Of a stretch of 64,000 nucleotides of DNA, positions 1 to 11,620 are shown piece by piece. How positions within the stretch are numbered: the stretch's first letter is position 1; each line of letters opens with the position of its first letter. Made by a program: the position numbers and the translations under genes. The notes beneath the pieces were generated by a model that had not been told where the DNA came from, did no database searches, and was given only the letters and a program-made list of their open reading frames with translations. The stretch lies in assembly GCA_030704615.1 (NCBI GenBank), contig CM060731.1, positions 76,178,756 through 76,242,755 on the forward strand, written 5' to 3'. The DNA is from Takakia lepidozioides (Eukaryota; Streptophyta; Takakiopsida; Takakiales; Takakiaceae).

Positions 1-1258
1 AGGGCCTGCTCCAGTCTAGAAGAGCTTTGCTCGTGGGCAAAGGAATTGTGTCAGATGCTGCCCCAATTGCATTGTCAGCCTTCCAAGCTTTTCTACTGGG
101 AGCCTTATCCAAGACCATCGCAACTATTATCACATACCCTGCCATTCGGTAAGCCCTCTCTGACCATTTCCTTCCTGTCTCTTGACTGCAGGCAGGAGTT
201 GGGTACCTTGGAGGAAGGGATATCTGGCCAGCGTGTGTCATCCCGCCGTATCTAAGATCACAAGACTAGCCAACAATTACTACTGTCTGAAGGGAATTTG
301 AGCAGCAATGCAGAGGGATAACTCTGGTTGCACAAGGCCATTACGGTGTTCTTTTTCATCTCGATCAGAAATGCCTGTGTTTCCAAATTTGGGCAACAGT
401 CTTTCACATGCCAGTGACTGTTCAATAAGCATAGTGGTCTTGACTAAGGTCTAATCACATTTCTCATAAAGGTATTCCGCATCCTAGCCAGGGATTTTGC
501 TGTGTCACCTGGCTTAGAAATCAACTATGCAGGGAAGGGTGGATCGTGTGTAGCGTGGGTCACATGGCCAAGATGTAGTATCTGCCAGTGCCATCAATTT
601 TAAGTTTTATGTGTCTGCTACTTCTGTGGGAAATACATGCACAAGGCTGGGTTGTCATTGCAGACACTTCCTGGCTTTTGGGCAAGCGCCATAGATTTTC
701 TTGGAAAGCACAGTTGGGGTCTGTTATTAGGAAGTTTCCATATGTCAAGGACTCTACTTTCGCTTTATCATGTAGGAATCCTCATAGAGCCCAACCCTGG
801 ATGGTAAGAATCTAACACTAACTTCAAGACATGATCGTGTTTCAAAGCTCCCCAAATAAAATTCATGTTGGGAAGGTTTTCCTTGCAGGACCAAAGTGAT
901 GCTTCAAGCGGCAGAATCTGAAGAAGACAAGGAGCTGCGATTAAACAGAGGAACAGATGTGCCAGAGGGGCCTCCCAAGAAAATGCTGCAGGCAGTTCGT
1001 GCAATCTGGAAGCAAGAAGGAGCTGGGGGCTTTTACAAAGGACTCCATGCACAAATTGTGAAGACAGTGCTCGCAGCTGCGTTGATGTTAATGATAAAGG
1101 AGAAGACATCAGAGAGCACCTGGGCAATCATGCTAGCAATCCGACGGTGGGGGCTTGAAGGACAAACCAAATTGAAGCACGTCAAACTCCCTCCACTGAT
1201 AACTGCTCCAGTTAGTTTAGCTGCAGTCACCCTGGCATCCAGGGCAGCTAGTAGGTAG
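1..1258 (+). CDS. PNC: Peroxisomal adenine nucleotide carrier (PNC1/2-like), 3' end
   Basis: This is the last part of a mitochondrial-carrier-family gene; the 5' exons lie outside the window. Two exons are visible. The first runs from the window edge to 148 (reading frame begins at base 3) and ends in ...[14 protein letters not shown]. The second, 889-1258, completes the split Arg codon and gives [14 protein letters not shown]...[15 protein letters not shown] and a TGA stop. The intron is 149-888 with a GTAAGC donor and TTGCAG acceptor. The 'YPAIR.KVM.QAA' stretch, the 'GFYKGL.AQI.KTVL' loop and 'LMLMIKEK...AIRRW' are typical of plant PNC proteins, which exchange ATP for AMP/ADP across the peroxisomal membrane to fuel fatty-acid activation. 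A related NAD carrier (PXN) is the main alternative but fits less well at the C-terminus. The coding tail after AIRRW, rich in Ala, Ser and Leu, looks lineage-specific. Confidence 0.88.
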
Positions 1259-1629
1259 TTGAAACAGGGGTCAAGTTCGCCCTTTCTACATAGCCAGGGA
1301 GAAAACGGGGCTTCTCAAGGCAATTGCCACAAGGCATCTTGAGAATACATGCATTGTCCCGGCCATTGGAAAGTCTGCGGTAGCTGTTCTATAGAGGCAA
1401 ATGCCAACAATGCGATATAGAGACTGGACATGAATTTACTGAAAATTGCACACTCTGAAGCAGTATAAGTTTGCTGCACATTTCTCACCAACAGTGGGCA
1501 CTGCAATGTTGTAAAGGCCTGCCGCAAAGTTCTGGCATTATTAGAGCCCATTTTGGAAGTCTGAAGAACTCATAAATTAACCTGCAATGTGCCATTGAGA
1601 TGTTCCAGGTTAAAGCTCAGACATTGACA
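1259..1629. other. Convergent 3' intergenic region
   Basis: The region lies between the stop of the carrier gene on the plus strand and the stop of the RRM gene on the minus strand. It must hold both 3' untranslated regions. No other coding signal or repeat is visible. Confidence 0.6.
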
Positions 1630-2619
1630 TCAAGACGAGACAAGAACTTCCCCTGAAGCCCCTTCATGGGGTCCTCCATTTGTGAAGGCAACATCAGCAT
1701 CGCCATCAATCCTGTGCTCAAGCTGATTGTCAGTCTCGATTACTGATGCAGACAATAGCGCCTTCATGTCCCGCTCGCTGTTTGTGAGTTTCTCAGAGCA
1801 GCTCTTGTAGTGGGAGACACCTGATTGTAGCCTTCTCAGCTGCAGCTGCCGATTGGATGCCACTGACATAGCATTTGCCAAAGAATCCTCCAGTTTCTGG
1901 GACTTGCACTGCAGCGATGCGATTGTCTGTTCAGCACGCTCCACAACGCCCTTCAAATTTGCAACCTTCTCTTCCAGCTGTTTGCGACCCTCGATGGCTC
2001 TCTCTAGCTCATCCTTTACCAGTTTTATGTCTGCCTGCTTCTCCTTTGCTCCTACCCGACTGCTCACCTTTGGAGCTTCTCGCGATCCTTCTTCCTCGCG
2101 ATGCGCACCATCAGAACTTTGGGGTGAGGGTGACGACCGAGGGCTGCGTGTTCGGGGTCTACCCCCAGGAGATGGATACCGGGACGGACTCCCGCCTGGA
2201 CGTGGAGAACGGCTTCGGTGCGGTAAAGGAGACCTGGCGCGCGCTGAGCGAGAGGGTGGAGGAGATGGCCTGCGAGTGCGCACCCGATCTCTGTCCCTAT
2301 CTCTATCCCTATCTCTGAAAAAACCATCTCGATTCAGCAATCTATGCTTCTTGACTTCATTCACTCGTACGGTTCTGCCCGCAATGAGATTGCCATCCAT
2401 TTCTTGGATTGCATTGGCTGCTGCTCGCGGGTTGGTGAATGTGACAAACCCAAATCCCCGTGACTCTCCAGAATCGCGGTCATACACGATCTTCACAGAC
2501 ACAATCTCCCCATACTCTGTAAACGCCTTCCTCACCACGTCCTCCGTGCTGTCGTAGGACAGCCCCCCCACATACACCGAAGTGCCATCCCCCATGGTCA
2601 GCAAACTGGCATCGCCCAC
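1630..2619 (-). CDS. RRM protein with RS/RD-rich linker and C-terminal coiled coil (SR-like)
   Basis: An intronless 329-residue protein. Residues ~13-90 form one RNA-recognition motif with RNP2 VYVGGL (15-20) and RNP1 RGFGFVTF (54-61). Residues ~100-175 are Arg-Asp and Arg-Ser/Pro dipeptide-rich, as in SR splicing factors; the DNA encoding the RD run is itself a short GAGATA/GGGATA repeat. Residues ~190-270 are heptad-like and charged (KDELERAIEGRKQLEEKV...), predicting a coiled coil. The single RRM plus RS region suggests a nuclear pre-mRNA splicing or RNA-binding role; the coiled coil suggests dimerisation. Two Met codons sit near the N-terminus (residues 1 and 9); either could start, and the longer one is used here. 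The gene is divergent from VIP3 and convergent with the carrier gene. The exact orthologue is not recognised. Confidence 0.85.
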   Translation of the reverse strand: MGDASLLTMGDGTSVYVGGLSYDSTEDVVRKAFTEYGEIVSVKIVYDRDSGESRGFGFVTFTNPRAAANAIQEMDGNLIAGRTVRVNEVKKHRLLNRDGFFRDRDRDRDRDRVRTRRPSPPPSRSARARSPLPHRSRSPRPGGSPSRYPSPGGRPRTRSPRSSPSPQSSDGAHREEEGSREAPKVSSRVGAKEKQADIKLVKDELERAIEGRKQLEEKVANLKGVVERAEQTIASLQCKSQKLEDSLANAMSVASNRQLQLRRLQSGVSHYKSCSEKLTNSERDMKALLSASVIETDNQLEHRIDGDADVAFTNGGPHEGASGEVLVSS

Positions 2620-3402
2620 ACACCCAAATTGGCCCTAGATCAGGGTTAGAAGCAAGAAAGAAACCGCACCCACTAAGCTCCAGCGTTCCTGCTATGCCTG
2701 CGGAAGCGAAAGAGGAACAATGTCTGCACTCTGCACGCCTGCATGTGGGTAATTCTTGCCGCACTCTCTGCAACTGCTACCACGCTTTGCTGTGCTTCAA
2801 TACCTGCAAAAGCTTATGTAGGTCTTGACGACTGCGCCTGCACTTCTAGAGCACTTCGTGCAGGGAACGAGTGAGGTGGCCTACTCCTCCGCTCTTGCCC
2901 ATCGTAACTGCCATCCTCGTCGTGTCCTTTTGGGCCCTAATTACATGCATCAGAAAAGCATCGATTCTCCCTTTGCTGATCCGATGAATTGATACTTTTA
3001 TCCAACAGAAAACACCTGGGAGCCAGGCCCACTGTACCCAAGTAAAGGGCAGTTGCGAAATATCCAATCCATCATCTGTTGCCACTTGGTCCACCCGAGC
3101 CTCGGAGTCCGAGGGTACCTACTTATTAGTATTGTTCCATCTTGACCCACCTAAAGAATGATGAATGAAGCAGCACTGTTGATCCACCTTGACAACTGAG
3201 AGTTTCTGGCTTGCAAAGTGGGCTTAACTTAGGAACATCGCCTACAGACAAGGTCGGAGATTGCATGCTACTTGCTGTTTTCGTGGTGGTCTTCGCTGCG
3301 TACCCACCTCGGCCCCCATATCTCATTTGTCCAGGATGAGGGAGTGCAGGAATTGGTGAAGAAAGAGTGGAGTGTTTGGGAAGTGAAAGAAGCAGGGAAA
3401 GG
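2620..3402. promoter_or_regulatory. Divergent intergenic region between the RRM gene and VIP3
   Basis: About 780 bp separate the two start codons, which point away from each other. The segment must contain both promoters and 5' leaders. No TATA box or known operator can be called with confidence, and the open frames across it look like chance. Confidence 0.5.
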
Positions 3403-6400
3403 ATGAAGATCAACAGCTTGAAGAATTTGCCTAATGCCCACAACGATGGGATCTGGGCAGCGACCTGGGCACCGGCTACAGAGTCCCGCCCGGCGCTGCT
3501 GATAACGGGTTCTGTCGACGAGACCGTGAAGCTGTGGAAGGGCGACGAGCTGGAAGTAGAACGCATCAACACAGGTTCCGATTGCTTCTTCATGTTCACG
3601 TTTCCCTTGTGTGTATTTTGCTTCAATGTTGGGTAGTGTGCATCGGTTCTTTTGGTTGTTTGACGAGGGAGTCGCTCCAACGGTACTTCATCAAACATAA
3701 GCAGCGTGTCTAAACTTTCGAGGGCACGGACTCGTCTGTTCACCGCTACTCCATCTGATATCAGCGTGCTGGATTGACAATCAGTTTCTTAGGTCACTTG
3801 GAAGAGGACGAAGCCACATTTATAAAACTGTGATTTTTGTGGAGATAGAGCTTTTTATACCTTTCTCTCAGGACCTTAATGTACGAGATTTACAGCAAAG
3901 CACGAGAATCCTGGCTGTCCTTCCTGGCTGTCCAGAAGGGCATGGAACGAGCCAGCAGGGCGGGCCTGGGGGACCTGGGGCTGTTGGGGTAGTGGGCGGG
4001 GCACTGTGGGGGATGGGGCGGGGCTTGGGACTCGAGGGAGTCTAGGGTGCCGGTGGTGGATACTGTGTAGGCAACTGCTTGTTGTTTCGGTAATTGGACT
4101 TAATGGGTGCGGGTGCTTTCTGTTGTGAACATTGCCAGAGTGAAAGACATGCTTTCACTCACGCCTTTATCTTGACACTGGAATTCTGAGGACCGTCACA
4201 GAGTCAAGTAAGATGACCAACTGTGCAATGGTGATTTAGACAGAGATGCATTAGTCAACCTACAGATCATGTTCCTTGCAATAGTGAGGAAGTTACAGAT
4301 ATCCTGGAAGCTTGGGGGGTTGGATCTGCCTATCTTTTAATCTTTGGTTACCTCTCAAATGTGAGTTTAGAGCTTACTAGGCTCTCACATTGATATATAT
4401 CTGTGGTCTGCAAGCTTGGGGGGGTTTATCGGTGCGGTTTAGCACCCTAGTCTACAGAATCACGGTTTTGAGAGTTCTCAGGAAATGATTCTCTGCTGGT
4501 GAACGAACCCTGCCTACTGATCCGCCAGAAAGATGTAAACCTGCTACTCACAATCCCAATATATGTTTCTTGGGGAAGGGCCAGTTTCCTTTATGAGGGT
4601 AAGTCTTTTCTATGGAGACCTGCTGTTGGGTGGTGCCATGGATGCTCAGACCTTCTGAAACATGCTATGATCTGATCAAGTGCTGCTGTCTCTGCAGTAT
4701 GTAAATTGACTGCTAAACATTTGAGTTTGGATTGCAGGGCATGCCCTAGGTGTGCTAGCAGTAGCGGCACACCCTGCAGGCACCATAGCCGCTTCAACAT
4801 CTCTGGACAGTTTTATACGCGTCTTTGACATTGATACCAACACCACAGTTGCTACTCTCGAGACACCTCCGGCAGAGGCCTGGCTCATGCAATTTGATCC
4901 CAAGGTTGGTTCTAAAATGTTTTCTTGTACTTGTGGGGGTTGAGTATGGCATTGGCACTTCTACTGGGTTTTTTAATCCTACATTATGCAATTTAGCTTG
5001 AGGTTAGGAGCTATACTGTTAAACTCGCCTTTCCTATGGAGGTTGAGCCCTGTGCATGGGTCTTTATCATTACCACATACGCGGATCGACAGGATCACTC
5101 AGGAAACAATTTGACATGAGGGTGGGACTTCCTCGCAATTGCCATGCATCTATGCGCTTAGATCAAGTCAGCCCTAGGTACTGGTGAGTGGTGTGGCCTG
5201 ATGTTTGTTGATCAATCAGTTGTGCTTTGCCAGGAGTGTTCATATTTCATTGTGGGGTCGATGCCTCACAGCAGACCCACTAACTCACATGCCCCACCAT
5301 CCATTCGTCAGAAGACCCAGAGGATCACCTTTTCGGTGGTATTGTAGCAGATAGGCTGTGAGTGGATAGCATAATTGCCCTTTCAAACCCTCATTGTATC
5401 TGCAACTCAATGACAGGAGAACAGGATGCCCGTCCCCAGCAGGAGGTACCAACCCTTGGACAGTAGGAAAGTGAAATTGTGAAAAGAAGCCTAATAACGC
5501 TTGCCCTTTGCACGGCTTGTTCTTAATATATCAAGTCTTTGTTGCAAGAGCCACTGGTAAACTTGCACGGCTTTGATCACCGTGGTAGGGGAGTCCGAAT
5601 AAACTTTTGAATCCAGATCAGGGCATCACAGGATGAACTACCTTGCCTTATCATTCAGTCTGTAAAATTTTCACTTTTCTGAGTGTATAAGCTTCTATCT
5701 CGGCTATTTGCTAAAAGTTCCAAAGGTTTAATCGAGGCAGTAATTGCAGTTATCAAGCCGCATGGCATAAGCTAGTCCTATGGTGACATGTTGTAATCTG
5801 AAGATGTGGATCTGTAGGGTGAAGTGCTGGCTGTTGCAGGGGGAGGGAGTGCTTCGGTGAAGCTATGGAGCACTGCCACATGGGGCATAGTGCAGGCTCT
5901 CACACTGCCCAAGGTGGAGCTAACTGCTGACAGCAAACAATCCGACAAGAGTGGTGGCGGCAAGTTTGTCCTTTCAGTTGCCTGGAGCTTAGATGGAAAG
6001 CGCCTAGCATGTAGTACCATGGATGGAACGGTAGCCATATTTGATGTTGGAAGGGGAAAACTGTTGCACACACTAGAGGGACATGCAATGCCTGTTCGGT
6101 CATTGGCATTTTCACCTGTTGATTCGCGTGTGCTTTTCACTGCATCCGATGATATGCATGTACACATGTATGATGCCGAGAACCACACATTGATTAGTGC
6201 TTTTTCAGGCCATGCTAGCTGGGTGCTCAGTGTGGATACAAGTCCTGATGGAGCAGCAATTGCCACAGGGTCCAGCGACCGAACAGTCCGGTTATGGGAT
6301 CTTAAGATGAGGGCTGCTATCCAAACTATGACAGACCACACTGACCAAGTATGGGCCGTCGCATTCCGTCCACCTGGGGGTGATGGTGTCCGAGTTGGGA

Positions 6401-6453
6401 GACTGGCAAGTGTGTCAGATGATAAGAGCCTCTCCTTGTATGAGTATACGTGA
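3403..6453 (+). CDS. VIP3: WD40 protein VIP3 / SKI8 (Paf1 complex and Ski complex subunit)
   Basis: Three exons: 3403-3574, 4738-4904 and 5818-6453, joined in phase to 324 residues (Arabidopsis VIP3 is about 321). Exon 1 gives MKINSLKNLPNAHNDGIWAA and ends in ...VERINTG. Exon 2 gives HALGVLAVAAHPAGTIAAS...MQFDPK. Exon 3 gives GEVLAVAGGGSASVKLW...ASVSDDKSLSLYEYT and TGA. Seven WD repeats are expected; the repeat ending 'IATGSSDRTVRLWDLKMRAAIQTM' is almost unchanged from the family. VIP3 is the SKI8 subunit shared by the Paf1 transcription-elongation complex (histone modification, FLC-type gene control) and the cytoplasmic Ski complex (exosome-dependent mRNA decay). The first intron uses a weak GTTCCG donor; acceptors are ATTGCAG and TCTGTAG. 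The identification is secure from length and near-colinear sequence. Confidence 0.95.
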
Positions 6454-6800
6454 ATTTGTTTTGCCCTTCTAAGAATTTTTCCAGTGAATTTATTTACTGC
6501 TGGCCGGAATTTTGCATCTGACCACCACTGTATAAATATCGAGAGGTGATCTGTCAGGAATCCTGACTGCCACAAAGGGCCGCAATGATGGAAACTGGGT
6601 TGCTTCTGGCAACTGTAGAACCTAGCAACTCTCTCCGCCTATTTCTTGGCACTTGTGAATGCATGGTTACTAGCTTTCAATTCATTCTATGTATTCAATT
6701 TGCCACCTTTGGAACATGTAAATGTTGATCCTCCTTCTCACTTTGGATCGTTGCAGATGTAATTAGTTGGGTCCAACTAGCATGATGCTATAGCTCGAGA
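6454..6800 (+). other. VIP3 3' flank, source of a local duplication
   Basis: This sequence follows the VIP3 stop codon and probably holds its 3' UTR. A diverged copy lies at about 8555-8885. Shared blocks include 'GTGAATTTATTTACT', 'AAACTGGGTTG' followed by 'CAACTGTAGA', 'GCCTATTTCTT', 'CCTCATTCTCACTT' and 'AGCATGATG'. Confidence 0.6.
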
Positions 6801-7819
6801 TAGCGAGGAGAAGCTTGCTCTTTTATCTGTCTGCCCCAAAAATGGATTGGCTTTTTGAGGAGGGCGGGGATGATCTTGGCCTGCTTGAACAGGAAGGAAG
6901 CAGCCTCTGTATTTATGCCATAGACAAATGGACTCGTTTCTTGTTCTTGCCTCTGTCGCCCTTTGCACAGAAGGTGGTGACCAGTGCACAAGGTGATCGC
7001 ATTGGTTTGACGCACTATAACGAAAATAAATCGTTGGTATTTGACACTCTACAAAAATCATGGATGTTTGTTCACCTTCTAGATGATACACTTTCACCAT
7101 AGGAAAACCGTGGATGGTGGGAAACTGTTGTGGAGGAGTAAATATATAATTCATAATTCCTTAGAGGTTGTTGATTCTCTCACCTTTAACAACTTTAAAC
7201 TTCTAAACCTTCTAGAATGTATAGAAACATTTGATAGATAAGGTAGAAGAACCCCGGGTCATTGTTCTTTGAGTTTTGGTCGTTTGATAAAATGTGTAGG
7301 TAAAACTACTGTCATGATTGGTTACAGGGCCCACCCCTCAAAAGGGGGCAGTAGCCGTAAGGGGAAGTGGCTCTTAGTTCCGTGGGCTAGGGCTGGAGTC
7401 CTCTCTCTCTCTCATGATTGATGGTTGAAAATCAACTCGTTATTTCTATGCAGAATTATTGTGATGAGACCACATTGCAATATTAGCCTCCCAAAAAAAT
7501 AAAAAAATAAAAAATCAGTGTGCCTCATGGTGTAACTCCGGGGGATTTAATTTTTTCCCCCAAAAATAAACTTAATAAAATTTATCCAGGACACTGTCCC
7601 CTGTCTATAAATTATGTAATAGTAATAATAATAGCAGTGATGACTAGTAACAGGTAGTAATGATGATCGCTCTTAATTAGCGGACTTGCTTTAACCACAA
7701 TAGATAGGAATTTAGTGTTTGAGAAAATTCTGAGAGAACTTTGTGGTTGTGAAGAGAACTGAAGATTTGAGTGTTTCTTTATGGTATTGGCGAACAATGA
7801 AACGATGATTTGATCATGA
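6801..7819. other. Intergenic, no gene recognised
   Basis: No recognisable protein or RNA gene. A GC-rich patch near 7326-7400 (CCCACCCCTCAAAAGGGGG and a CT run) and AT-rich stretches with an A-run near 7495-7515 suggest old inserted repeats. An ORF at 6815-7102 matches nothing I know. Confidence 0.4.
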
Positions 7820-7965
7820 CATTTTCTTCTGATTATGTCCAAATCAAGAAGCTTTATGGTCACAATTTCCATACATGGAACATTAAGATGAAGTTTATTA
7901 TCTATGAGAAAGCATATTGGTGTGATGGTGGTGAGAAGTCACATTTCCAAACATTTTAATCAACT
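7820..7965 (+). mobile_element. Ty1/copia gag N-terminal scrap
   Basis: Reading from about 7816, one frame gives ...KKLYGHNFHTWNIKMK followed by FIIYEKAYWCDGGE. This is the 'L.G.N(F/Y)..W..KM...(L/I)...WW' pattern of the copia gag N-terminal domain (UBN2/DUF4219-like). The frame soon breaks into stops. No further pol sequence follows, so this is a short decayed remnant. Confidence 0.55.
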
Positions 7966-8554
7966 ACGCAAAGAGAATGACATTGTGAAATGAACAACCA
8001 TACTATATTTGTCGGAGTAGAATGTGAGGAAAAAATTGAACATGTGTTGAAATTATGAGATGTATGTTGGAGCACACAAAATTGGAGCACAGTTTCTAGG
8101 TTATAGCAATGGCAATTGTAGCATATATCCAAAATTGAGTTCTTACTAGGGCAATTTTTCAGTCTACATTACACTACATTTCATTGGGCAATGTTCCAAA
8201 ATTACATTACAAGTATGATCAAAGTAAGACCCGAGTGGATCCAACAATTTTGAAATGGGGTCCTAACGGGACACGATATCCGGGCCGATGAGTAAGCAAG
8301 AGGTAGAAGACAGTTTTTGGTCCCTATACACTCAACCCGTGTGGTACAAGAAATGATGGCAGCAATAGCAGGACCTTCTTCTATACATGACAAACACTCA
8401 TCCAACTTCAAGAATCATGCAGTGTTGTGCACCATCATGTGTTGCAGGATTTCTTACGTCTCTTTCCTTAGATTGGATTTTCCAAGGACGTATCATCTTA
8501 TCTCAGCCCTCATCCCGCCCCCGAACGCCACCAAATAGAGATGCCTCCTTTGCA
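7966..8554. other. Intergenic, no gene recognised
   Basis: AT-rich sequence after the copia scrap. Open frames at 8202-8540 have no recognisable family features. Confidence 0.35.
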
Positions 8555-8885
8555 GTTTCTAGTGAATTTATTTACTATTGGCTGGAGTCATATCAGATCA
8601 AACAAATTTGTGTTGTTTGTCATGGGAACGCGCTGTCATGTGCTTGGAAGTTGGGTAGACCATGGAGTATTTGCAGAAACTGGGTTGTTTCTGACAACTG
8701 TAGAGCCGAGCGATTCTTGAGTTGGGTAGGCCTATTTCTTCGGAACTACAGAATGTATGGCAACTCCATTTTAATTCATGTCTGCATTCAATTTTCAGTG
8801 TTTTGTATGTTTGACCCTCATTCTCACTTAATTTGGATTTTTTGAGATATAATTAATAGCCTAGAACAAGCATAATGATATGTTT
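8555..8885 (+). repeat. Diverged duplicate of the VIP3 3' flank
   Basis: Colinear with 6470-6800 over about 330 bp, with indels. Matching blocks are 'GTGAATTTATTTACT', 'AAACTGGGTTGTTTCTGACAAC', 'GCCTATTTCTTCGG', 'ATTCAATTTTCAGTGT' against the VIP3-proximal copy, and 'CATAATGATAT' near the end. No VIP3 coding exon accompanies it, so it is a fragmentary duplication or a repeat that lies in the VIP3 3' UTR. Confidence 0.55.
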
Positions 8886-10159
8886 TCTCTCGATTTGATT
8901 CATGGTCATGTTGCTAAAACATACGTTTTTTGCGCTTTCAACTATGGTAAATTCTCTAACTTTCTTGTGCCTGTTAAATGTGGAAGGATGTACTACCTTT
9001 TGACTATTTACCAATTAGATCGTTGTTGGTGAGCATGTGTAAGAGTAGACCAATCTGTCACGAGTTGTTGACGACTTCGAGGAATATGGACAGATGGCTA
9101 GGACCACACCTTAGTGACCCTCCCCAAAATATCAAAACTCGCACTTTGATGGCAGCAAAATACGTGAATATCAAGACTTTTGGAACCTGGAAGCCAAGTG
9201 GGAGCTCTGTGATCTGCCCCAATCAAAGATGTGAGTGGTTTCAGGTCATTCGTAGCAACTTTTAAGTGCGATGAGCTACTTCAACATTTGGGATGTTGAG
9301 AGACAACACTAAATGTTTCCACTCCCTGAGTGTTCTACTGTAATTGATGCCTTGAAATGCCTTCAGAAGGTGAGGTATTCTGAGTGCAGTTATTATGTAA
9401 TGTCTTTGTCTTTATTCAACCATATATAGTTGAAGGAGTGGTAGATGGCCCACTTGTAGAGGATAATGGACGTATCTTCTTCTGTGGTTGAAGAGCTGCT
9501 TCTGTTCTTTTCTTATTGATGGGATTGAGGGGGTGTCTATAGGGTGATCCACAAAAGTTTGGACTAATGTGTCATTGGGATGGATTTTTATCTGCGAAGA
9601 CGAGGTTGAAGGACTGTTGGACCGTTGACATGGTTGTCTTGAACACCGGAAATGGTGACTACCTTGGTCCCTATCCCTATCTTGTTCATACCCTCAAGTC
9701 CTAATAAGTTGATTAAGCAAGTAACCCCGAGCATTTCTGATAACATTTCTTAACGCCATTCATTCATGAGTTTGAAAATGCTTTCATTTACAGGTTTCTA
9801 GTCAAATATGCATCCCCCGTTCTACTCAGTAATGGACACCTCCCTACTCTACCGGTCAAAGAGACAATCATAGTATGAGCTATGCTTAGATGTGGACAGG
9901 AGACCATCCTGCCCACTGCAAGGTTCGAGCTATGAAAGATGAGAGATACTCTTGTTGTAGACACTACCATCTGGCTTCACGATGGCAGGGCAGAACAACC
10001 ACCACTGGTAGAGGTCCAAATGGTTTGGCGTAGCCTCATGAGTTTCTCAGTGTCAAAACCTTCAAAGTTGGTGAATTAAGGCTAAGGCGCCTCATGACTT
10101 TTTAAGTTGGTGAACTGACATAGAGAGATTAGTCCCCTCGGATGAAAGCAAGCTACGGT
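8886..10159. other. Intergenic, no gene recognised
   Basis: No supported coding or RNA feature. Two near-copies of a short phrase ('catgagtttc...tcaaaacc..caaagttggtgaa' and 'catgactttttaagttggtgaa') occur at 10035-10110. Confidence 0.35.
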
Positions 10160-10842
10160 GGTTCAAAAAAGTCCACAGGGTGGCCTATACAAGAAATCCC
10201 AAGGTTTTTTACAATTTTGATTTGATGATCATGAAAAAATTATAGTCACTAGATTCATCCATGCTGAAAGATATACACCATCTAAAGTTGACAGTAACAT
10301 ACATTATTTTTATTTTCCTATTTTACTTCCTATATTTTATATTTTCACTATATCGCATAGTGGGACTCAAGCTACTCTTCATCTACATGAAATGTACCTT
10401 TTAGTGAAGCAAGTCCATTATCAATGCATTCAAGTACTTTGGCAAAAATCAGTTTTTCGAGGCTCACAATAATACATAGAAGTAAAAAATTTCACTTTTT
10501 TGATGTTGTCTACATGACTTTAGTATCTTTAGGAGTAGAGCAATACTAATATGAGTCCCTTTTATCATATTTGTTTTCTATAGTGAGTGCATAAAGTCCA
10601 TAACACATTTTTTATGGATTGTGATTCTGTCGTATGCAATTTTTTTAAAGTCCATTACTTCGACAAATCAATGTAATTTCTTTGTGAGAATTTAAAGATT
10701 AGAGCTTGTAGTAGTTGGAAACATAAGAGTGAGTCCCATTTCATCATTGTAATAAAAATTTGTCTCTAAGCTCCAGTTGAATCAAACTATGTCCTATAAA
10801 ACATGTGTTGTGATACAAAAATATAGTCACCGTAGTCTATTT
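10160..10842 (+). repeat. Dispersed repeat copy A (inverted relative to 27325-28135)
   Basis: The reverse complement of this ~680-bp AT-rich block is found at 27325-28135. Matching landmarks in order are 'GTGGCCTATACAAGAAATCCCAAGG', 'TATAGTCAC', 'CCATCTAAAGTTG', 'TATATCGCATAGTG', 'CTCACAATAATA', 'ATGTAATTTC'-type sequence and 'GTTGTGATACAAAAATATAGTCACC'. It has no coding capacity and lies upstream of GDSL copy 1, as its inverted partner lies upstream of copy 2. It is probably a non-autonomous transposable element. Confidence 0.6.
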
Positions 10843-11344
10843 TCACCCCCTCACCCTTTGGTAGTCCCTCTATCTCTCCAACAAATGATAAAGAATAGAG
10901 AATAATATTTGAGCGGCTCACTTCTATAGCAGGATTGTCACACAAATGTCATTTATACAAAAGGTCAATTTGTTGTGCGCAGTACAATTAGACCACAACA
11001 AGGTGAGTGATGTTCAGAATTGATGAACTGAGGTACAAGGTCGACAAGTGGATCCCCCACCTACCCCGGTTTTTTTGTCACCACAGGGATGACGTTGGAA
11101 ATGACTACTATATTGTTCCTTGTCTGATGCTTCGGCAAACAGACTACTCAAAGTTGGTGGAGGCCGACAAGCAAGCTTCTTTCTAAATCTTTTTATTCAA
11201 CTTGCAGTCTTTCCCGATGAGCGGCTGTTTCTTCCATGTACACACTGATGCAGATAGAGCAGACTTGTAGATTATATCATATTGTAGGCAAGCTTCTCCG
11301 GAATTACAACTCAAAAGTTTACAGAGAGAGGTCAGGGATATTTT
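10843..11344 (+). repeat. Upstream arm of the GDSL segmental duplication (copy 1)
   Basis: From about 11083 ('CACAGGGATGACGTTGGAAA') to 11344 this aligns with 28148-28395, including 'CTCAAAGTTGGTGGAGGCCG', 'GATGCAGATAGAGCAGAC' and 'CAGGGATATTTTGCTTG'. The proximal part (10843-11080) has no partner in the window. In copy 1 this arm is separated from the lipase by about 1.35 kb of inserted DNA. Confidence 0.6.
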
Positions 11345-11620
11345 GCTTGCGTAAATACCCCGGGGGGTGTAGTCTTCATAAAATTAACATATAACATGTG
11401 TTCATCATCCAATTAAAAATACTCATATACATAGATTATTTCTCAGATTTATCATATGTATACATATATTTTTAAATAATAAAAATCCCTAGAGTAACTA
11501 TATAAAATAGTATTATTAGATAATTCTTTTTTATATGTATTCAAGTGCAGGAAGAAAATGTAAAGTGCCCTTAAGAAGTGCAACCAAAAAAAAAAAGTTG
11601 TTGCGATGAACATCATGCCT
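11345..11620 (+). repeat. CCCCGGGGGG-headed AT-rich repeat, copy A
   Basis: Begins 'AATACCCCGGGGGGTGTAGTCTTCATAAA' and runs into strongly AT-rich sequence. A second copy starts at about 22368 with 'AATACGCCCCGGGGGGTGCACTCTTTATAAA'. Similarity continues for 200-300 bp ('CAATTAAAAATAC', 'TAATAAAAATCCC'). The family is not recognised. It interrupts the upstream arm of the GDSL duplication. Confidence 0.5.

Noticed and set aside
1853-2557. 234-residue plus-strand ORF rich in Ser/Leu/Arg
   Set aside because: It is the complement of the RRM/RS gene; the low-complexity text mirrors the RS codons, and the minus strand has the clear RRM.
5778-6575. 265-residue minus-strand ORF
   Set aside because: Antisense shadow of the last VIP3 exon; no family features.
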